This document shows positions 52,401 to 61,400 of a DNA stretch of 64,000 nt, in pieces. The DNA is from Colimorpha sp045222295. GTDB lineage: Bacteria > Bacteroidota > Bacteroidia > Bacteroidales > P3. The DNA is taken from NCBI GenBank assembly GCA_045222295.1, contig JBGUXP010000009.1, forward strand, positions 51,071 to 115,070, given 5' to 3'. The translations under genes and the position numbers were made by a program. Below the pieces are notes generated by a model that ran no database searches, was not told the DNA's origin, and saw only the letters and a list, made by a program, of their open reading frames with translations. Every line of letters starts with the position of its first letter. The stretch's first letter is position 1.

Positions 52401-55400
52401 GCTATTGTAGTATGAGCAGAACTGCAAAGACTGATTGCCCGAGTGACTTTGATCGTTATGGATATAACAGTCGGTACCCCATTCATCTGGTAGACGATAT
52501 TTGCGCCAATCATTAGGCATGCTGTTGTTGGCACAGGTGTCGAAGTTAATACACACAGGCAGAGAGAGTGGTGCGCTCATGGTAGTTACGGTCTGCACGG
52601 GAATGCAGGTTGCAGTCACCGTATCGCAGCGGAAATAGAAGTCGTAGGTGGTATTGTTTTCAAGGTTGATCACCAATGGCAGGGTATCAACGTATTCGTA
52701 ATTGCCTGTACCTTGCTCGAAACCGGTGGTGCCGTACTCTACCCAGAATCCGGAGTTGCTTTGCTTGTTGGCATCGATGCGCACCTGGTTGTGGCTGTGG
52801 AGGATGACTTTTGTACTGGTGGGAATGTCGCAGGTGGTGATTTCCAGACGATCAATGTAGACGGACCTCCAACCAGAAGTGGATCTCATAAGCAGGGCAA
52901 TGAATCCCACCGAGTCAGGGGCATTCTGTAATGTGGTATGGAAGGATTCCCATGACTGGTTGGTGGTGTTGCGCAGAGTGTCGAGGGGGACAAATGAATT
53001 GAAGTTTGTGTTGTCAGACATAACTCCTATCACCATGTATGAGTACAGGGAGTTATCGCTGTACATTTTGAGATTTAGGCTTAGGTTACGAATGTCTGAC
53101 GCATCCATTTCGGGCAGCACGGCATAGGCGGCACCACCGTTGGAGGAGTAAGTGTAAAATTGGAGAGTACGGTTGTCTTCACTGGTAACAGAAGAACTGA
53201 CGGAGGGATAGCGGGAAGAATAGTCGGAATAGGTGTTGTAGCGCCTCCATCCCGTGGGGAACGCACTGTATCCGGTCCCGTAGGAAGCGAAGTCTTCGCA
53301 ATAGGGGATGCTTTGTAACTGGGAGGTGGTAATTTGAGCCGTACGGATGTAGCAGTCGGCGTGGGCAGAGTCACAACGGGCGTAGAAGTCGTAGGTGGTG
53401 TTCTCCGTTAGGTTGGGGATAAGCAGAGTATCGGAGGTGATATGCAACAAGGTGTTATGAGGCTGTAGTGTGTATTCGCTACTATCGGCGTTGTAGAGCG
53501 TGTCGACAGCACCTGGTGTCATCCCTTGCAAACCATACTCCAGCCAGTAGTCGGCAGTATGGTTGGTGTCGACAATGGAGGCTACAGTAGTGCCCCCAAC
53601 CAACTGGATGCTGGGCCGCGGACAGGCTTGGATATAAAGATCGTCAATGAATAGTTGTTGCCATCCAGATGTAACCATTAGGCGGAATGCGATGAATTTA
53701 CCATCTCCGGAATAATTACGTAATGAAGCGTGTTTTATTGGCCAGACATCTGCTCCTGTGGTATTGGTTATTGTATCTACGGCAACAAAAGAGTATATGT
53801 TGTTTGGGTCATCCATCACTCCCATAATAAGACTTACATATTGAGGACTATAGGTCATCATAGTAAAGTAGAGCTCTGCATTCTTGACAGAATCAATGTC
53901 CAATTCTGGCATTACAATTTGGCAAAGGTCGTTTTGATATCCGTAAAATTCAAGATGTTTGGATGGGTGAATGCGGGGATAGTCATATCCTGACCTGCTG
54001 TGATCACGTTTCCAGTTTGTCGGATAAGTATAACTATCGTACTGATTAAAATTGTCACAGAAAGGCATCGGAAACACGGTGGAGGTGTGGATTTGTGTCC
54101 GCGGGAAGCAGGTCACTGTGCCGCTGTCGGCATGGTGGTAGAAGTCGTAGGTGGTGAGATATTCGAGATTGGAGATGTCGAAGGTGTCCTGAGTGATGTG
54201 GAACCAGCGGTTGGTGTCGTTGCCCTGTAGGGTGTCTTTTGGGGCCATCTCAATCCAGAAGTCGCGATTGTCTTCTCTGATGATGCGGACGGTGTTGGCA
54301 TTGTAGAGGGTAATTTGTGGTGTTGGATAGTTGGAGATGCGGAGGTCGTCAAGGAAGAGGTCACGCCAGTTGTTGTCGGTGATAAGTATCTGGAAAGCAA
54401 TGAAACGACCATCGCCGGTATAGGAGGCCAGGGAGACGTGCTTGGCCTCGTAGTTGCCGTTGGAGTTGCAACTGACGGTGTCGACGGGAACAAAGGTGCT
54501 GAAGTCGTTCTGCTGTTGCATCACGCCGACCACCAGTTTGGTATAGTTTTTGTCGCCTGCACGGAGGTTGAAGTAGAGTTCCAGATGGCTGATGCTGTCG
54601 ACATCGAGGTCGGGCATGGCGGTGTACTCGTAGTAGTTGCGATGGGTGTAGAAGTAGAGAGACTGGCAGCAGCTGGAGGAGTAGCCGGAATAATTATATA
54701 TATATGGGTAGTAAGAGTTGTTGTCTCCGCTATAGTAGCTGTACCAGCCGGAGGGAGCATGATAGGAACCAGAGGTATAGGTTTCGAAGTTGTCGCAGAG
54801 GGGAAGGGAGAGTTCTTGAGATGTGGTGAGTGTTGTGGGTGAGGTGCAAGTGATGGAGATGCTGTCGCAGCGGGCATAGAAAGAGTAGGTGGTGTTAGGA
54901 TTGAGACCACTGATGTAGTAGGGGTCTTCTGTTATATGTAGTATTGTTCCGGTGCCTTGCTCGAAGCCAGCAGTGTCGTATTCGATGTAATAGTCGGGAG
55001 AGCCTCCAGTGGGAAGTTGTGCTTTTACTTGGCGGGCGCCGGCGACAGAAATGTCGGGGAGTGGGCAGGGGGAGATGGTGAGGTCGTCGATGTAGGCGTA
55101 GTGGCAGCTGCCGTTGGACTGGTGGTAGCGGAAGGTGATGTAGCGGCCGTCGCCGTGGTAGGAGGAGAGGGAGATGTTGAAGGTTTGCCAGGGGGAGGAG
55201 GAATGGAGTGTGTCGAGAGGGGAGAACGTGAGGGGATTGTCTTTTTCGGTTTGGATGCCGATAATCATGGTGTTGTTTGCGGAGTAGTCGCTTCGCATGC
55301 GGAAGCGGAGGGAGAGGTTGCGTATGGAGTCGATGTCGATGTCGGGGAGGGAGAGCTGGTCCCAACGGTTGGAGCTGCAACCGTTGTGGAATTGGAGTGA

Positions 55401-58400
55401 GCGGTAGGGGCTGGAGTAGTGTACGTTGTATTCTACGCGTGGGTAGCCATAGTTTGATGACCAGCTGGCGGCTCTGGAGCAGCCTGAGGGGAGAGAGTGC
55501 TGGGGGTAGGATTCGAAGTCGTCGCAGTAGGGAAGCGGGGTATATTCTTCGTTGGTGAACTGGTAGGGTAGGCAGAGGCGTTCGCCGTCGGGGGAGATGA
55601 AGTAGACTTTATAGTCTTTCCCGGGACGGAGGCCCGTGAGGGTGGCAGAGCAGCTGTCGCTGAGGGGGATGGTTTGCCACTGGTCGGCATAGCCGTATTG
55701 GATGCTGTAGTAGGGGTTGTTGTATTGGTTGTCCCAGGAAATTCGCCTTTTGGCGACGCCGAGGGGTGAGGATGTGACACCCGTGGGATAGGGGTGGTTA
55801 GCGACGGCGAGGCGAGAGAGATAAATCCAGCGTTCGCCATTGGTGCTGCGGGCGCGGAAGGCGAGGCGGTTGGGGACAGGTGTGTCGGAGGTGAGTTGGA
55901 TGTTGAATTCGCGCAACTGATTGCTAGCGCCATTGGAGATGTAGCCCATCTGGACGAAGGAGAAGGGGTTGTTGGTGTCGGCGAGGTAGCCGAAGTCGAG
56001 GAAGATGTAATTGTTGTTTGAGGTGGAGAAGTAGGCATATATCCACTTGCCTTGGAGTGTATCGCCGTCGGGAAGTGGAGGGAGGAGGACGGTGTTGCTG
56101 TTATCACCCGTTGAGGGGTAAAAGGTGACGACGTTCTGGTCGTGTTGGTTTTCGACGCGAGGATACTGCGGACGGTTGTTGTTGCGCTGGACAATCTTCC
56201 AGAGGTCGGGATAGGTGGCTTGGGGCAATTCGGGAACAGGAATATCCTCGAAGTCTTCGCAATATGGGAGGCTGAGACGTGGGTTGAGGGTGATGGGAGA
56301 GGTGAAGCATCCCATGGCGGTGTCGTCGCAGATGGCGGTGACGTAGAGGTCGTAGTTGACGTCGGGAAGGATGCCGCTGGAGGTGAGGTCGCCAGGGGAA
56401 GTGGTGAACAGAAGGGTGCCCAAGGAGGAGGACCCGCCTGGGGCGAATCCCTGAGGACCATATTCGACGAGGATACCTGTGGGGGCGTGGTGGGATTGCC
56501 AGGAGAGGGTGACGGCGGCGGAGGTGGTAGTGGTGGCGGCGTGAGAGATAGCACAGGTGCCGAGGTAGATGTCGTCGATGTAATAGTGATAGGAGGCGTT
56601 GACGGGTGCGAAGCGGAAGGCGACATATTGTCCGTTGCCGGCATAGGAGGCGAGGTCGACTACCTGTTGTTCCCATGTGCCGGTGGCGTTGAGGCGGACG
56701 GTGTCGATGGGAGAGAAGGTTGAAGAGTTGTCGGGGTCGGTCATTACGCCCACGATGAAGCGGGCGTTGGAACCGATGGCGTTGGCATTGTTGGCATAGG
56801 CGTAGAAGGTGAGCACGAGGTTGGAGGTTGTGCCGGGCTCAAGGGGTGCTAGTGCGGCGTAGTTGCTGCTGCCTGGGGAGGCGTAGAAGTTGAGGCTGGT
56901 GGTGCCGGAGTGGTGGTTGTTGCGAGTGAGGGAGGGGAATCCAGGGGTCTGGCCGCCGATGCGTCGCCAGGAGCGGGGCCAGCTGACGGTGTCGTAGTCC
57001 TCGAAACTTTCACAGTAGGGTATTTGGAGGAATGAGGCTTGGGTGGTGACAGTGTCAATCACAGGAGGATAGTATATGGAGCCGCCACCGGGTGTCCAGC
57101 TCCAGGAGTGACCGTGCCAAGGCCCCCAGCACCAGTAGCGGTAGGAGGAGTCGGAGGGAGAGGTGGCTTCGTGCCAGGCCCATCCCCAGCACCATCCGCA
57201 GTAGCGACAACCTCCGCCACCGTAGCCACCGGTGCTGCCGCCGCCCGGGGAATAGGTGGCTCCGTATTGCTGGCAACCGCAGACGCTGGCGAAGGTGAAC
57301 TGGTAGTCGGTTCCGTCGAGGAGGTTGTCGATGACAGCGGGGCTGGAGTGGAGTACCACGGTGGTGCCAGAGCCAGCGGAAAAGCCTTGTGGGCCATATT
57401 CGCAGACGAGGCTGTCAACGCCGTAGGAGGTCCAGGAGACGGTGACGCTGTTCTGTGTGATGTTGCTTACAGTTACGTCGGCGGCGACACATTTCTCCAT
57501 GCAGAGGTCGTCGATGCGGACAGAGGTGTAGCTGTTGTCGGTGCTGACGAGTTTGTAGGCTACATACGTATCGGTGGAAGAGAAGTTGCGGATAGGGACG
57601 GTGTGGTGCTCCCAAATGGCATAAGCAGTGGGGCGCAGGGTGTCGATGGGGGTAAACGACTCGGGATCGTTGGCGTCGGTGACGATGCCGACGATGAAGG
57701 CTGCACTGCTGTAGTTGTAGTCGGAGTAGAGCCAGAAGTTGGCATAGAGACTGTCGACGAGAGGGCAGGTTTGTCCCACGTTGAGACGAGGCATGATGGC
57801 CATGGTGTAACCTTCTCCGTCGACGTGGAAGAAGAGGGCGTTGTCGGCGCTGTGGTTGGCACCGGAATAGATGTAGGGGCGGGTGTCGCTGAAAGAGGTG
57901 AAGCGGCGCCAGTTGTTGGGGAAGTTGCCGGAGGAGTAGTAATCGAAGTTTTCACAGTAGGGGATGTCGACACCGGGATGGAGGGTCTGGGCAATGGTGG
58001 TGACATAGTCGCAGCCGTCGCTGGCGTTGCCGCCACAGACGGGATAGAGGTGGAAAGCGTACCAGGTGGCTTCCTCGAGGCCAGAGAAGGTGTGGGGAGA
58101 GGAGGGGAGGAAGAGGGTGTCACCGGTGCCGGGTGTGAAGTCTTGTCCAGCGCCGCCCACCTGACGGTATTCCACCCAAGCCCCGGTGGCACCGGAGGAG
58201 GTGGTGAAGGAGAGGGTGAGGGAATGGTTAGTGGGTTGGCCGGCGTGGGCTGTGGTGATGATGCAGGGACGGATGTTGATGTCGTCGATATAGATGTCGC
58301 CGGAGGAACAGGAGGGGGCAAAGCTCTTGAAGGCGATGTGGCGACCGTTGCCGCTATAGGAGGCGAGGCTGACGGTGTGGCGGTGCCAGGAAGGGGATTC

Positions 58401-61400
58401 GCTGACGGTGTCGAGAGGGAAGAAGGTGGAGGTGTCGTAGGGGTCGGAGAGAATGCCGACGATGGTTCTTATTCGGCTGTCGGAGGACATGGAGAAGAAT
58501 TCGAGCCAGAGGCCGTCGAGGTTTTCAGCCTGGAGGGCAGGCATGGCAACCATATTGGTGCGGTCTTGGTCGGGGTTGTTGCAGTTGTAGGCATAGAGGT
58601 GCAGGGAATGGTTGCCGGGCAGGGTATGATTGTAGTTGCTGTTGGAGATAATGCCGGCTTCGGTATTGCCGTAGGGACGGAGCCACCCGTTGGGGAGACC
58701 GTCGGAGAAAGAGGATTCCTCGAACTTGAAGCATACAGGCACGGTCATAGGTTCGGAAAGAGTGCGCTGCTGCACTTGGACCCCTTGGCAGGGGATGAGG
58801 GTGTCAACGCAGGAGCCGTAGAGGTAGAACCAGTAGGAGGTGTCTGGGAAGAGGTTGGAGAGGGAGGTGTCGGTGCCGATGACGGTCAGGAGTGTCCCAT
58901 TGGAGAAATCGTCTCCGAGGAGGCCATAAAGGATACGTGTGGTGTCGAAGTAGCCCAAGCGTTCCCAGGAGAGGGCGATGGAGCTGTCGGCGACGTTGGT
59001 GACGCGGACGTTGGTGGGACGGCAGTGGGAAAGGACGATGTCGTCGGTGTAGGTGGGGTTATAGGAATTGGAGGGGTCGATATACTTGAAGGCCACATGG
59101 CGGAAGGAACCGGTGTAGGAGGCGAGGCTGACATCATAGCGACGGTAGCTGTAGGAGGGATGGATGGTATCGATGGGTAGGAAGGCGGAGGTGTCGAAGG
59201 GGTTGGGCATAGCGCCGACGATGAGGCATGCACGCTCGGGGTGGAGAGAATTGGTGCCGCGGACCATGAGAGAAACGATAAGATTGCCCAGGGGGTCTTC
59301 GGAAGCGGGCATTACGGCGATGTTGCAGCCGCCGTCGTGGGCACGGTATTCGAAGGCGCTTTGATAGGAGGAGTAGAATTGTGCATCGCTGTGGATCCAT
59401 ATCTCGGGCCAGTTGTCCTGCATGGCGGGACGACTCCAATGAAGTGGGATACCGTAGTTTCCGGTATTGTCCTCAAAATTCTCGCACCACTGATTCCCCA
59501 CGCGCAAAGTGAGGGTGGTGAACTGGTATTTCTGCTCGGAGCACTGTTGGGAGCTGCCGGTGCAGTAGGGTCGTACATAGAAGTCGTAGGTGCTGTTCTC
59601 GGAGAGGCCGGTGAGGGTGAGGAGAGTGTCGGTGGTGGCGACGATGGTACCGGAGCCGGGAGCGAAGCCTTGTAACCCGTACTCCACTTCGACGCTGTCC
59701 ATGGTTCCGACGGGTTGCCAGTCGATGGTCACGCTATGGGTGGTCTCGCTAAAGCTGCGCACGCGGTTCACACGGCAGCGGTTGATGGTGATGTCGTCGA
59801 TATAGAAATCTCCACTATTGCAGTAGAAGGCGTGGCAGAGGAAAGCCAGATGGCGACCAGCGCCAGTGTATTGGCCTAGGTCGAGGGTGAATTGAGTCCA
59901 TTGGCTCCAGTTGTAGAGGGTGAAGGTTTCCAGAGTGTCGAAGGTAGTGGGGTCGTTGGGATCGGAGAGGAAACCGACAGAGAGATAGCAGGAGTAGGAA
60001 CCGCCAAGGGCGTAGAAGGAGAGGGTGAGTCCCGAGAGGTCTTCTTCTTCGAGGTAGGGCATTGCCGCTAGGGTGCTGTTGTCGGTCCCGCAGTTGTAGC
60101 AATAGAGATTAAGACTGGAGCTACCGGTGTGGTGGTAGTTTTGTGACACACGGGGGCGGCTGCTGTATGTTACAGGGCGTGTCCAACCTACGGGATAGCC
60201 GTCGTTGGCCACATCCTCAAAGCCGTAGCAGAATGAGGCTTTTGTGGGTTGGTCGAAGGTGGTGAAGCTCTGGCGGGTGAAGTTGCAGATGCCGTCGGTC
60301 TCGCTACTGAGGGGGGTGATGAAGAAGTCGTAATGGGTGTCGGGATGCAGGGTGTCGATGGTGAGGGAGAAGGTGTTGGCGTCGACGGTGTCCTTATGGC
60401 CGGTGCCTTGGACAAAGCCTGCGGTGTCCCATTCCACGTAGGCGCCGTTGTAGGAACGCCCAGCGCTTTCCCAGGAGAAGGTGGCGCCATGGGAGGTGAT
60501 GCTGCTGACCTGAGGATTCCATACAGCGGCGTCACTGACTACTACTTCGTCAAGCCAAGCCTCATAATAGCAATAGTTGCAATCGTGATAGTAACGAAAG
60601 GCAATATATTTACCTGTGCCTTGGTATGTGGCTAATGAGTGAACATAGTGGTTCCAAATATTGTATGGCAACCTGTTGGAGGCAACTGCTACAAAGGTGT
60701 TTTCGTCAGTGGGGTCATCCATTACGCCCACCTGCACATAACTGTTTCCATTGTAGGTACCGTAGCCCCAGAATGACACTGTGAGTCCCTGTACACTGTC
60801 GACATCAAGCATCGGCAATATGGCTGTTGAGTGGTTCAAAGACAATCCGCCAAGGGCATGTACATTGAGTGATCGCGAGCCATTGTGTGGACGGGTGGTG
60901 GTTACTGTCGGTCTACCGTCAAGTGTCGATGTTCGAGTCCAGCCTACTGGTAATGAGGTGCTTATCCACTCGAAGTCCATGCAGTAGGGGAGGTTGATGT
61001 CCTGCACCAACGTCCGTGCTGTGAGGGTCGCCACCGCGCAGGCCTGCACCATGGTGTCGCACTGGCCATAGACATGGAACTCGTAGGAAGAGTCGGCCTC
61101 CAAGCCGCTGAGGATCACTGTCTGCTTGCCGCCGACGGTCTGTACTTCCGCACCGCGCACCGCCACGGACAGGCGCGTACCTTCACCCGCGGTGAATCCT
61201 GCGCCGCCATACTCCACGATGACGCTGTCGCCGTGGTAGCTGTTGTCCACGGTATCCAAACGCAGCTCTACCTTGTGGGCTCCGATATTGGTGACGGTCG
61301 CCCCGCTGAGGAGACAGGTGCCTACCTCTAAGTCGTCGATGTACATCGAGTTGTAGTAGGTGTTGGGGTCGAAGGCCATCAAAGCCAGATACTTGCCCGG

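Noticed and set aside
57039..59180. Long plus-strand open frame (713 codons) opposite the adhesin
   Set aside because: It is antisense to the strongly supported adhesin and its product is Gly/Val/Glu-rich without any motif; it results from the codon pattern of the sense strand. The same applies to long antisense frames at 24528-26060, 44029-45351, 45249-46349 and 18630-19622.
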